Positions 8,958 to 16,969 of a stretch of DNA of 61,553 nt are shown in pieces; position 1 is the stretch's first letter; each line of letters opens with the position of its first letter. This DNA is from Salegentibacter agarivorans. GTDB lineage: Bacteria; Bacteroidota; Bacteroidia; Flavobacteriales; Flavobacteriaceae. The DNA is taken from contig NZ_FOOH01000024.1 in the NCBI RefSeq assembly GCF_900113135.1, positions 1 to 61,553 of the forward strand. Direction: 5' to 3'. The translations under genes were made by a program, and so were the position numbers. The notes beneath the pieces are model-generated. The model ran no database searches, was not told the DNA's origin, and saw nothing but the letters and a program-made list of their open reading frames with translations.

Positions 8958-9368
8958 ATGAGCACTTTTGTAAACATAGCCAGGTTTCAGTATTCTTCTG
9001 AAGCACAAATTGTAAAAGGGAAATTACAATCTGAAGGCATAGAGGTATTCCTGGCAGACCAGGTTCTTATTGATACCGATCCTCTGGTAAGCCAGGCGAT
9101 TGGTGGTATAAAATTGAACGTGTATGCTGACGATGAGGAACGAGCCCGGGCGATTTTAAGTGAAATTCACGATTATTCCCTTGATGACAAAGGTGAAAGA
9201 GTAGTTTGTCCCAACTGTGACAGCACTCGCGTAAAAGTTTACACGCATATTAAAGATGTGCGTTCTTTCTTTGCTTTTTTGTTTTCATTTCTCACCTTCG
9301 CCCTGCCAATTCACTACAAATACGATTATCATTGTGAAAATTGTGAAGAGAAATTTACTTTAAAATGA
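8958..9368 (+). CDS. DUF2007 domain protein with zinc ribbon
   Basis: 136 residues. The N-terminal 75 residues are a DUF2007 (putative signal-transducing) domain: 'FVNIARFQYSSEAQIVKGKL' followed by 'GIKLNVYADDEERARAIL'. The C-terminus has two CxxC pairs ('CPNCDS' and 'CENCEEKF') forming a likely zinc ribbon, separated by one hydrophobic segment. The ATG at 8958 is chosen over a TTG ten codons upstream because the domain starts there. It lies between bioF and bioD in the same direction. Its function is unknown and a link to biotin is only positional. Confidence 0.75.
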   Translation: MSTFVNIARFQYSSEAQIVKGKLQSEGIEVFLADQVLIDTDPLVSQAIGGIKLNVYADDEERARAILSEIHDYSLDDKGERVVCPNCDSTRVKVYTHIKDVRSFFAFLFSFLTFALPIHYKYDYHCENCEEKFTLK

Positions 9369-9393
9369 CCAGCATTGAAGAATTTATAAATAA

Positions 9394-10011
9394 ATGAAAC
9401 ATACTTATTTTGTTACCGGTATTGGGACCGAAGTTGGAAAAACAGTAGCTTCAGCAATCTTAACAGAAGCCTTAGAAGCCGATTATTGGAAACCTATCCA
9501 GGCCGGCGATCTTGATAATTCTGATAGCCATAAAGTAGAAAGACTAATTTCTAACGATAAAACTGTTTTTCATAAAAATCGCTTTGCACTAAAAACACCC
9601 ATGAGTCCGCATGCAGCGGCTGAAATTGATCAAGTAAAAATTACTTCAAAAAAAATAAAACGTCCAAAGGGCGAAAATAGTTTGGTTATTGAAGGCGCCG
9701 GAGGTTTATTAGTCCCAATTAGCGATAAAGAAACTATAGCCGATTTAATGCAGCCGGAAGATCGCATTATCCTGGTTTCTCGTCATTATCTTGGAAGTAT
9801 CAATCATACTTTATTAACTATAGAAGCTTTAGAATCTCGCGACTTAAATTGCTTCGGAATAATTTTTTCGGGCGAAGAAAATAAATCTACTGAATCGATA
9901 ATTGAAAAAATGGGCGGTATAAAGGTTCTGGGAAGAATAGAACAGGAACCTTACTTTGATCAAAATGTGATTAAAGAATACGCTGAATTATTTAGAGAAA
10001 AATTGAAATAA
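9394..10011 (+). CDS. bioD: ATP-dependent dethiobiotin synthetase
   Basis: 205 residues. It closes the ureido ring of dethiobiotin from DAPA, CO2 and ATP. The P-loop 'GIGTEVGKTVAS' (9-20), the substrate motif 'KPIQAGD' (33-39), and 'VIEGAGGLLVP' (about 98-108) are all present and intact. It is 25 nt downstream of the DUF2007 gene and followed by bioA. Confidence 0.93.
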   Translation: MKHTYFVTGIGTEVGKTVASAILTEALEADYWKPIQAGDLDNSDSHKVERLISNDKTVFHKNRFALKTPMSPHAAAEIDQVKITSKKIKRPKGENSLVIEGAGGLLVPISDKETIADLMQPEDRIILVSRHYLGSINHTLLTIEALESRDLNCFGIIFSGEENKSTESIIEKMGGIKVLGRIEQEPYFDQNVIKEYAELFREKLK

Positions 10012-10014
10012 ATT

Positions 10015-10047
10015 AAACCTCATAGGTTTTTAAAATCTGTGAGGTTT
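10015..10047. repeat. Imperfect palindrome (AACCTCA/TGAGGTT type)
   Basis: A 33-nt inverted repeat with arms AAACCTCATAGG and CTGTGAGGTTT in the bioD-bioA gap. The arms resemble the palindrome at 29859-29888 (GACCTCACAG/CTGTGAGGTC), so both are likely members of one dispersed family. Confidence 0.65.
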
Positions 10048-10059
10048 TACTATTATAAC

Positions 10060-11394
10060 ATGTCAGATTTTAAAAAAGATAAAGATTCCCTTCCCCTCCC
10101 TTTTGGGGAGGGGACCGAGGGGAGGGGCTTGAACTTAGTTACCCGAGATCAAAAACACCTTTGGCACCCTTTAACCCAGCATAAAATTTCCCCGGAAGCT
10201 TTACCTATTGTAAAAGCAAAGGGCAGTATTCTTTACGCCGAAGATGGCAGTGAATATATAGACGGTATCGCTTCCTGGTACACGGCAATGTATGGGCACT
10301 GCAATGAATATATTACCGGAAAAGTTGCGGCCCAAATGCAAAATTTAGATCAGGTAGTGTTTAGCGGATTTACCCACGAACCTGCGGTAAAACTTTCTGA
10401 AGAACTAATAAAGATTTTGCCGGGAAATCAGCAGAAATTGTTCTTTAATGACAATGGTTCTACGGCCACGGAGATTGGGATTAAAATGGCTTTGCAGTAT
10501 CATCATAACCAGGGCAATAATCGTAATGTGATGCTGGCTTTTGACGAAGGTTTTCACGGCGATACCTTTGGCGCGATGTCGGTTTCGGGGCTTTCAGTTT
10601 ATAATGGTGCTTTCGAAGAGCATTTTATTGAAGTTTTACGAATCTCGGTTCCGTTAGGAGAAAATAATGAAGAAGTTATTTCGGGGCTGAAAGAACTAAT
10701 TTCAGAAAACAATATTGCTGGATTTATATATGAGCCCTTAGTGCAGGGTGCGGCGGCAATGAAAATGCACGATGCTGCTGGCTTGAATGAAATCCTGAAA
10801 GTTTGCAAAGAGCATGACATTGTTTGCGTGGCCGATGAAGTAATGACCGGATTTGGGAAAACCGGTAAATATTTTGCTTCAGATTATATGGAAACCAAAC
10901 CCGATGTAATGTGTCTTTCTAAGGCATTAACCGCAGGCTTGTTGCCAATGGGTTTAACCACCTGTTCGCAAAAAATCTACGATGCTTTTTATGACGAAGA
11001 TATTTCTAAAGGCCTATTCCACGGGCATACGTATTCTGCCAATCCACCGGCTTGTACTGCGGCCATTGCTGGAATAGAATTATTGGTTTCCGAAGAAATT
11101 CAAGGGCAAATCAAATCGGTTATTAAATCACATCAGGCTTTTGATGAAAAGATAAAAGACCATCCAAAAGTTACCAATCGCCGGCAGTTGGGCGTTATTT
11201 ATGCTTTTGATCTTAATGTGAAAATGGAGCGCTACGGTAACCTTAGAAACCAGCTTTTTAAACATTTTATGGATAATGGCGTATTTCTAAGACCGCTTGG
11301 AAATACTATTTATATTTTGGCGCCGTTTACAATTACTCAATTAGAATTGAATAAAATCTATTCTGTTATCGAAGATCTTCTGGAAAAGTTTTAG
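10060..11394 (+). CDS. bioA: Adenosylmethionine-8-amino-7-oxononanoate aminotransferase
   Basis: PLP class III aminotransferase that converts KAPA to DAPA using SAM as amino donor. Diagnostic motifs are 'HLWHPLTQHK' near the start, 'GIASWYTAMYGH', 'NDNGSTATEIGIKMA' (cofactor phosphate site), 'VADEVMTGFGKTG' (catalytic Asp) and 'LSKALTAGLLPMG' with the PLP lysine. With the ATG at 10060 the protein is 444 residues and carries about 15 residues (10-24) translated from a palindromic repeat. Usual homologues begin at about 'LNLVTRDQKHLWHP', which corresponds to an in-frame TTG at 10129. Either the repeat supplies an N-terminal extension or the TTG is the true start. Confidence 0.92.
   Translation: MSDFKKDKDSLPLPFGEGTEGRGLNLVTRDQKHLWHPLTQHKISPEALPIVKAKGSILYAEDGSEYIDGIASWYTAMYGHCNEYITGKVAAQMQNLDQVVFSGFTHEPAVKLSEELIKILPGNQQKLFFNDNGSTATEIGIKMALQYHHNQGNNRNVMLAFDEGFHGDTFGAMSVSGLSVYNGAFEEHFIEVLRISVPLGENNEEVISGLKELISENNIAGFIYEPLVQGAAAMKMHDAAGLNEILKVCKEHDIVCVADEVMTGFGKTGKYFASDYMETKPDVMCLSKALTAGLLPMGLTTCSQKIYDAFYDEDISKGLFHGHTYSANPPACTAAIAGIELLVSEEIQGQIKSVIKSHQAFDEKIKDHPKVTNRRQLGVIYAFDLNVKMERYGNLRNQLFKHFMDNGVFLRPLGNTIYILAPFTITQLELNKIYSVIEDLLEKF
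10087..10130. repeat. G/C-rich palindromic repeat inside the bioA reading frame
   Basis: CCCCTCCC and GGGAGGGG arms with a TTTTG centre, followed by a second GAGGGGAGGGG half. This is the type of short palindrome found in many copies in flavobacterial genomes. Read in the bioA frame it encodes 'SLPLPFGEGTEGRGL', which has no counterpart in ordinary BioA proteins. Confidence 0.75.
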
Positions 11395-11464
11395 AAATAA
11401 ACTTTTATAAGTGTCTTAAAAGCAAAGCTTTAATTGTTTACATTAGAATTAAAATTTAGCGATT

Positions 11465-12049
11465 ATGATGCATCCAGATACAGAACTGCGCTTTATAAAT
11501 GAGCAGGTGGGATATGGCGTGGTGGCTACCAAAAAAATTCCCGAAGGCACTATTACCTGGGTTCAGGACGATTTAGATCACGTTTTTTATAATTCCCACG
11601 TAGAAAAACTGCATCCTAAAAGTGCGCAAATGCTGGAAAAATATGCTTTTCGCAATCGGTTTGGCGATTTGGTTCTTTGTTGGGATTTGGCGAAATATGT
11701 AAACCATAGTTTTAATTCTAACTGCTTTTCTACAGCCTACGGATTTGAAATTGCGGTTAGAGATATTGCCATTGGGGAAGAGCTGACCGACGATTACGGA
11801 TACTTGAATCTTGATGAAGCTTTTAAACCTTTTCAGGAAAATACATCCAGAACCAAGGTTTATCCAGACGATTTGGTAAATTATCACAAAGAATGGGACG
11901 GGATTTTGCAAAAATCAATTCAAAAAGTAGAAAAGGTTTATCAGCCACTTATAGATCTTGTTTCTGAAGGAATTCAGTTAGAATTACAAAAGATCCTATT
12001 AGGCGAAAAAAAGATGGATTCTATTTTAAATCTTTATTATCAGCGTTAA
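11465..12049 (+). CDS. SET-domain protein (putative SAM-dependent methyltransferase)
   Basis: 194 residues. It shows the core SET motifs in order: 'GYGVVATKKIPEGTI' (16-30, SAM-binding GxG region), 'YVNHSFNSNC' (78-87, the NHS pseudoknot motif) and 'GEELTDDYGYL' (104-114, the catalytic Tyr region). No pre-SET or post-SET cysteines are present, as in many bacterial SET proteins, and the last 70 residues are helical and polar. Known SET enzymes methylate protein lysines; the substrate here is unknown. It lies 70 nt after bioA in the biotin cluster and is probably in the same transcript. Confidence 0.8.
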   Translation: MMHPDTELRFINEQVGYGVVATKKIPEGTITWVQDDLDHVFYNSHVEKLHPKSAQMLEKYAFRNRFGDLVLCWDLAKYVNHSFNSNCFSTAYGFEIAVRDIAIGEELTDDYGYLNLDEAFKPFQENTSRTKVYPDDLVNYHKEWDGILQKSIQKVEKVYQPLIDLVSEGIQLELQKILLGEKKMDSILNLYYQR

Positions 12050-12071
12050 ACTGGTTTATCCCACTATCCTT

Positions 12072-12145
12072 CCTGCGAGGTTTTTTTATACCTCGTAAGT
12101 TTGAAAAATAATAATATACCTACAAGGTTATTCAAACCTTGCAGG
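12072..12145. repeat. Two tandem palindromes between the SET and KAS genes
   Basis: The first is GCGAGGT/ACCTCGT at about 12074-12097, and the second is CCTACAAGGTT/AACCTTGCAGG at 12119-12144. They fill much of a 175-nt gap. They resemble the other short palindromes in the window and may also terminate transcription from bioA and the SET gene, since a T-run lies in the loop of the first. Confidence 0.6.
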
Positions 12146-12199
12146 ATTTCTGATTCATTTTTTTTATTGAAAATATTTAGTGGTTGGAACAACAGACCT

Positions 12200-12207
12200 T
12201 ATTTTTG
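12200..12207 (+). promoter_or_regulatory. Possible -7 element for the ketoacyl synthase gene
   Basis: TATTTTTG matches TAnnTTTG, 18 nt upstream of the TTG start at 12225. No well-spaced -33 element is seen. Confidence 0.4.
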
Positions 12208-12224
12208 CTGAAAATTAATCGCTT

Positions 12225-13385
12225 TTGAAATCACCGGTATTTATATCTTCACTTGGTTCTGTTTCTGCGCTTGGTCAATCTCCTGCGGAAATATGGAAAA
12301 ATTATAAAAATCCGAAACATTTTATTTCCAAACATCGGTTTGATGAAACCGAAGCTTTTGCGGCTTTTTTGCCAGAAAATCTCAAAGCTGAAATTGAAGC
12401 ACTTAAAAGTGAAAACCCCAATTATAGAAAACTGGATGATTCGGTTTTATTTGCAATTTTTTCAGCCAGAAAAGCTATAAAAGAAGCCGGGTGGAAAAGC
12501 GAGAAAAATATTGGTATCAATATTGGGAGCTCACGTGGTGCTACCGGATTGTTTGAAAAATATCATAAAGAATTTATAGAAACCGGAAAAGCCGCTACGC
12601 AGGCTTCGCCTTCTACCACTTTAGGAAATATTTCTTCCTGGGTTTCGCAAGATCTTCAAACAGAGGGACCGGAATTTTCTCATAGTGTAACCTGCTCAAC
12701 CGGTTTACACTCGGTTGTAAATGCTATTGCCTGGATGCAGGCCGGTTTTGCCGATAAGTTCCTTGCCGGTGGGAGTGAAGCTGCATTAACCCCTTTTACA
12801 ATCGCCCAAATGAAAGCCATGAAAATTTATGCTTCAGAAGATCTTGATTTTCCGTGTCGCGCTTTGGATATGCAGAAAAAAAGAAATTCAATGATTCTTG
12901 GAGAAGCTTCAGGAATATTGGCGCTTCAGAAGGAAAATTCAGAAAAAGCAATTGCTAAAATTACAGGATTTGGCTACGCAACAGAAACCTTAAAGCACAG
13001 TGTTTCAATTTCAGAAAAAGGGGAATCTTTACAGAAGGCGATGAAAATGGCCATTGGCGAGAAAGAACTTTCAGAAATTGACGCGGTAGTGATGCACGCG
13101 CCCGGAACTTTAAAAGGAGATCTATCTGAAGTAAACGCAATAAAAACACTTTTTGGTAAAAATGCTCCCGCAATGACTAGTAATAAATGGAAACTGGGAC
13201 ATACGTTTGCAGCTTCGGGAATTTTAAATTTAGAACTTGCGATTTTAATGCTTCAGCATCAGGATTTTATTGAGGTGCCTTTTTCAGAAATTAGTAAATC
13301 ACCTTCAAAACTTGAAAATATATTGGTAAACGCTGTAGGTTTTGGCGGGAACGCAGTTTCTATATTAATAAGTCGGAAATCATAA
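12225..13385 (+). CDS. Beta-ketoacyl synthase (FabF-like) in the biotin cluster
   Basis: 386 residues with thiolase fold. The catalytic Cys is in 'SVTCSTGLHS' (C157), the first His in 'MHAPGTLKGD' (H291), and the Lys-His pair in 'NKWKLGHTFAASG' (K321, H326). A complete decarboxylating Cys-His-His triad is therefore kept. It is more divergent and slightly shorter than a housekeeping FabF. The gene starts with TTG at 12225; no upstream ATG is in frame. Placement between bioA and bioB suggests a role in building the pimeloyl chain, but ordinary fatty-acid elongation cannot be excluded. A -7 element suggests it also has its own promoter. Confidence 0.85.
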   Translation: MKSPVFISSLGSVSALGQSPAEIWKNYKNPKHFISKHRFDETEAFAAFLPENLKAEIEALKSENPNYRKLDDSVLFAIFSARKAIKEAGWKSEKNIGINIGSSRGATGLFEKYHKEFIETGKAATQASPSTTLGNISSWVSQDLQTEGPEFSHSVTCSTGLHSVVNAIAWMQAGFADKFLAGGSEAALTPFTIAQMKAMKIYASEDLDFPCRALDMQKKRNSMILGEASGILALQKENSEKAIAKITGFGYATETLKHSVSISEKGESLQKAMKMAIGEKELSEIDAVVMHAPGTLKGDLSEVNAIKTLFGKNAPAMTSNKWKLGHTFAASGILNLELAILMLQHQDFIEVPFSEISKSPSKLENILVNAVGFGGNAVSILISRKS

Positions 13386-13444
13386 CTTTAAAGAAAGCTT
13401 TGAAAACTTTCTTCGCTGAAGGCTTATTAAAGCGCAGTTTTATT

Positions 13445-13452
13445 TATTTTTG
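13445..13452 (+). promoter_or_regulatory. Possible -7 element for bioB
   Basis: TATTTTTG matches TAnnTTTG, 18 nt before the bioB ATG at 13471. It suggests bioB and the two dioxygenase genes can be transcribed apart from bioF-bioA. Confidence 0.4.
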
Positions 13453-13470
13453 ATTTCAAATCTATTTTTT

Positions 13471-14562
13471 ATGGCCACAAGACATAACTGGACAAAAGAA
13501 GAAATTCTCGAGATATATAATAAACCTTTGATGGAGTTGCTTTACGAAGCGGCCACTGTGCATAGGAAAAATCACGATCCTAACACCGTTCAGGTTTCAA
13601 CTTTACTTTCTATTAAAACCGGCGGTTGCCCTGAAGATTGTGGGTATTGCCCACAGGCGGCACGTTATCATACCAACGTTGAAGGAAACGACCTTATGAG
13701 CGTGAACCAGGTTAAAGCCCAGGCGCTACGTGCTAAAGAGTCGGGAAGTTCGCGGGTTTGTATGGGTGCAGCCTGGAGAAACGTAAAGGACGGTAAGGAG
13801 TTCGATTCGGTTTTGGAAATGGTAAGAACCATTAATAAACTGGATATGGAAGTTTGCTGTACGCTAGGAATGATTACCGAAAACCAGGCGCAGCGACTTG
13901 CTGAAGCCGGTTTGTATGCTTATAACCATAATTTAGATTCTTCAGAAGAATATTATAAAGAGGTGATTTCTACCCGCGGTTACCAGGATAGACTGGACAC
14001 CATAGGGAATGTTAGAAAAACTAATGTTACTGTATGTAGCGGTGGAATTATAGGAATGGGAGAAAGTGCAGATGACAGGGCAGGAATGCTTGTAGCTTTG
14101 TCTACTCTAAGTCCGCAGCCGGAATCTGTGCCAATTAACGCTTTGGTTCCTGTTGAAGGAACTCCTATGGAAGAGCAGGAACCGGTTTCTATCTGGGAAA
14201 TGGTGAGAATGGTTGCTACTGCCAGAATTGTAATGCCTGAAACCCAGGTAAGACTTTCTGCCGGAAGAACTCAAATGAGTAGAGAAGGACAGGCAATGTG
14301 TTTCTTTGCCGGAGCAAATTCGATCTTTGCCGGAGATAAACTACTTACAACACCAAATCCTGATGTAAACGAGGATATGGAATTGTTTAGATCTTTAGGT
14401 TTGAATCCGCAAAAAGCATTTGAGAAGAAGGAGCAGCCTAAAAGTGTTTCAGCTGAAGAATCGCAATATCAGAATTTAGGAGAAAAACCAAAATGGTCCA
14501 GACCCGGACATAAGATTGAGCGTAATTTAGAAGCGCAACAAAAATCTAAAGCCAAGGCTTAA
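13471..14562 (+). CDS. bioB: Biotin synthase
   Basis: Radical-SAM enzyme that inserts sulfur into dethiobiotin. The [4Fe-4S] motif CxxxCxxC is seen in 'GGCPEDCGYCPQ' (C53, C57, C60). The auxiliary [2Fe-2S] ligands are in 'EVCCTLGM' and 'VTVCSGGIIGMGE', and the Arg ligand in 'VRLSAGRTQMS'. The length of 363 with a lysine-rich tail is normal. The ATG at 13471 is preferred over a TTG seven codons upstream because 'MATRHNW' is where homology begins. The FIH-like gene follows 13 nt after its stop. Confidence 0.96.
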   Translation: MATRHNWTKEEILEIYNKPLMELLYEAATVHRKNHDPNTVQVSTLLSIKTGGCPEDCGYCPQAARYHTNVEGNDLMSVNQVKAQALRAKESGSSRVCMGAAWRNVKDGKEFDSVLEMVRTINKLDMEVCCTLGMITENQAQRLAEAGLYAYNHNLDSSEEYYKEVISTRGYQDRLDTIGNVRKTNVTVCSGGIIGMGESADDRAGMLVALSTLSPQPESVPINALVPVEGTPMEEQEPVSIWEMVRMVATARIVMPETQVRLSAGRTQMSREGQAMCFFAGANSIFAGDKLLTTPNPDVNEDMELFRSLGLNPQKAFEKKEQPKSVSAEESQYQNLGEKPKWSRPGHKIERNLEAQQKSKAKA

Positions 14563-14575
14563 AAAAGAATTCAAT

Positions 14576-15445
14576 TTGAAATTGAATCTGCAAGACATAC
14601 CGCGGGTTAAAAAGCTTTCAAAAGAAGAATTTTTGAAGGACTATTTTATACCCGAAAAACCGGTTGTTTTTGAAGAACTTTCTGCCGACTGGCCAGCCAC
14701 GAAAAAATGGGATTTTGATTATTTCAGGAAAAAAGCCGGGGATGTTGTAGTGCCACTTTATGATGGGAAACCGGCAAAAGGGAGACAGAGTTCTCACGGC
14801 CCGGCGCAGAAAATTCCTATGCGGGAATATATAGACATTCTTGAAAAAGGACCTACGGACCTTAGGATGTTTTTCTTTAACCTTCTGCAAAATTGTCCGG
14901 AGTTAATGGATGATTTTAAGTATCCCGATCTTGGTGTAAAATTCTTTAAAAAGTTACCAGTTTTATTTGTTGGGGGTGAGGGTAGTAGCGTGGTGATGCA
15001 TTATGATATGGATCTTGCCAATAATTTCCATTTCAACTTTGTTGGCGAAAAAAGAGTGATTCTTTATCCGCCTTCAGAAACTAAATTTTTGTATCATGTG
15101 CCGCACTCCATAGTGAGTATGGAGATAATAAATATGGATAATCCAGATTTTGAGAAATATCCTGCACTGGCCAAAGCAAAAGGCTTTGAAACAAGACTGA
15201 AACACGGGGAAGCTTTATATATTCCCAGTATGTGGTGGCATTTTATAAAGTATGAGACCGCAAGTTTATCAATGACGTTAAGGTCTTTACCACAAAAACC
15301 CGGGCGAATTGCCGAAGTGCTCAAAAATTTGATTATTACCCGAAATTACGATAATTTAATGCGTAAAATTAAGGGCCAGGATTGGATAGATTACAAGAAT
15401 AGAAAAGCGATTGAAAATACGCACAGAAGTGCTGGAATTGAATGA
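14576..15445 (+). CDS. FIH-like JmjC/cupin-8 2-oxoglutarate dioxygenase homologue, copy 1
   Basis: 289 residues. The central part carries a full factor-inhibiting-HIF style signature: 'VMHYDMD' with the HxD iron ligands (H142, D144), 'VGEKRVILYPP' with the candidate 2-oxoglutarate lysine (K159), 'MDNPDFEKYP', and 'GEALYIPSMWWH' with the distal iron ligand (H222). It is therefore predicted to be an active Fe(II)/2OG oxygenase. Proteins of this group hydroxylate protein side chains or demethylate; the substrate here is unknown. It begins with TTG 13 nt after bioB and overlaps its paralogue by 4 bp, so the three are likely co-translated. Confidence 0.82.
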   Translation: MKLNLQDIPRVKKLSKEEFLKDYFIPEKPVVFEELSADWPATKKWDFDYFRKKAGDVVVPLYDGKPAKGRQSSHGPAQKIPMREYIDILEKGPTDLRMFFFNLLQNCPELMDDFKYPDLGVKFFKKLPVLFVGGEGSSVVMHYDMDLANNFHFNFVGEKRVILYPPSETKFLYHVPHSIVSMEIINMDNPDFEKYPALAKAKGFETRLKHGEALYIPSMWWHFIKYETASLSMTLRSLPQKPGRIAEVLKNLIITRNYDNLMRKIKGQDWIDYKNRKAIENTHRSAGIE

Positions 15446-16323
15446 TGGAGAAAGAAGAAAGCTTACATTTAGAACCCATACCAAGGCTTAAGACTATTTC
15501 TAAAAAGGAATTTTTAGAAAATTATGTGCGGCCACAAAAACCTGTGGTTATAGAACATTTGGTAGATGATTGGCCGGCTACCCAAAAATGGGATTTAGAT
15601 TATATTAGCCAGGTTGCGGGTGAAAAAGTAGTGCCGCTCTATGATGATCGCCCTATAACGTCTGAGCAAAAATTTAACGAGCCACATACCGAGATGAAAA
15701 TGGCAGATTATATAGAGCTGCTAAAATTAAAACCTACTAATTACCGAATTTTTCTTTATCATTTATTAAAGGAGGTGCCGGTTTTACAGAAAGATTTCAG
15801 GTTTCCAGATCTGGGTCTTAGATTTATAAAACAGTTGCCAACTTTATTTTTTGGAGGAGAGAATTCTAAAGTCTTTATGCATTACGATATTGATTTTGCT
15901 AATATTCTTCATTTTCATTTCCACGGAAAAAAACGTTGTATAATTTATCCGCCTTCCCAAACCAAATATCTATATAAAGTGCCTCACGCTCTTATTTCCC
16001 GTGAAGATATAGATTTTAATAATCCCGATTTTGATAAATTTCCCGTGCTAAAAAAGGCGAAAGGTTATGTAACCGAATTAAACCATGGGGAAGCATTATA
16101 TATGCCTGAAGGCTACTGGCACCAAATGACCTATTTAACTCCAGGTTTTTCTATGAGTTTAAGGGCTACGCCTAGAACGCTTACCAATTTTTCTAAAGCC
16201 GTTTATAACCTGGTGGTGATGCGTAATTTTGATAACTATATGCGTAAGCTAAAAGGGCAAAAGTGGATAGATTATAAAAACGAACAGGCGGTTGAACGTA
16301 CGCATAAGAACAATAAGGTTTAA
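15442..16323 (+). CDS. FIH-like JmjC/cupin-8 2-oxoglutarate dioxygenase homologue, copy 2
   Basis: 293 residues, a tandem paralogue of the previous gene with matching blocks along its whole length. The same ligands are kept: 'FMHYDID' (H147, D149), 'HGKKRCIIYPP' (K164) and 'GEALYMPEGYWH' (H227). Both C-termini end with a similar 'GQ(D/K)WIDYKN' segment. The start overlaps the stop of copy 1 by 4 bp, pointing to coupled expression and perhaps a heterodimer. FIH-type enzymes work as dimers, which makes a heterodimer plausible but unproven. Confidence 0.82.
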   Translation: MMEKEESLHLEPIPRLKTISKKEFLENYVRPQKPVVIEHLVDDWPATQKWDLDYISQVAGEKVVPLYDDRPITSEQKFNEPHTEMKMADYIELLKLKPTNYRIFLYHLLKEVPVLQKDFRFPDLGLRFIKQLPTLFFGGENSKVFMHYDIDFANILHFHFHGKKRCIIYPPSQTKYLYKVPHALISREDIDFNNPDFDKFPVLKKAKGYVTELNHGEALYMPEGYWHQMTYLTPGFSMSLRATPRTLTNFSKAVYNLVVMRNFDNYMRKLKGQKWIDYKNEQAVERTHKNNKV

Positions 16324-16371
16324 GTAAGTTGAGACCTCTCAGGTTTTCAATACCAGTGGAGCCTATAAGAA

Positions 16372-16863
16372 CTATTCTAAGAGCTCATTTGCTACTTCAT
16401 AAACCAGATTGCTTTCATAACCCTTCCGAAGCAGAAAATCGGCTAATTTGCGCTTCTTTTTAAATTTATCGGGTTCTTTAAGTAGTTTTAATTTCTTTTC
16501 GGCCACTTCGTAAATCGTAGCGATATATTTCTGCTCATCTATTTCGGTAAGTGCTATTTTAATTATTGGGGCAGAAATTTCCCTGAACTTCAATTCTTGT
16601 TTGATCTTTATTTTTCCCCATTTTTTTATCCTGAATTTCCCTCGCACAAAACTTCTGGCGAATCTTTCTTCATTTAAGAAGTTTTCCTGCATTAATTCCA
16701 TAATGATCTGCTCCTGTGCGGCGGGAATCATATTCATTTCTCTCAGTTTTTCTTCCACTTCTTTATGGCAACGGTCTCGGTATGCGCAGAACTGCATCAG
16801 TTTAATGGTTGCTTCTTTTACGGTATAAGATTTCTCGGGTTCTTTCAAGAGTTGAAAATTCAA
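16372..16863 (-). CDS. recX: Regulatory protein RecX
   Basis: 163 residues made of three-helix repeats. 'LMQFCAYRDRCHKEVEEKL' near the N-terminus and 'NEERFARSFVRGKFRIKKWG' in the middle are RecX family motifs. RecX limits RecA filament growth. The start is uncertain: the frame opens with TTG at 16863 and no ATG precedes the conserved part. It lies downstream of the RNase G gene on the same strand, separated by a terminator. Confidence 0.88.
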   Translation of the reverse strand: MNFQLLKEPEKSYTVKEATIKLMQFCAYRDRCHKEVEEKLREMNMIPAAQEQIIMELMQENFLNEERFARSFVRGKFRIKKWGKIKIKQELKFREISAPIIKIALTEIDEQKYIATIYEVAEKKLKLLKEPDKFKKKRKLADFLLRKGYESNLVYEVANELLE

Positions 16864-16931
16864 GAATTAAGATTCAAAATTAAAACTTTTTCAGGTAGGA
16901 AATATCAAAATGTAAATTTCAGAATAGCGCA

Positions 16932-16967
16932 TAAAAAAACGCCTTCCGAATTAACGAAAGGCGTTTA
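16932..16967 (-). terminator. Terminator downstream of RNase G
   Basis: On the minus strand an AACGCCTT/AAGGCGTT stem with a 12-nt loop is followed by a run of T. It sits directly after the rng stop codon. Confidence 0.8.
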
Positions 16968-16969
16968 TT

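Noticed and set aside
10039-10060. GTG at 10039 as bioA start
   Set aside because: It lies inside the palindrome arm and adds seven residues without homology; ATG at 10060 or TTG at 10129 are better.
16331-16362. Possible palindrome after the second dioxygenase gene (GACCTCTCAGGTTTTC)
   Set aside because: Only one arm resembles the dispersed GACCTCA repeat; no matching second arm nearby.
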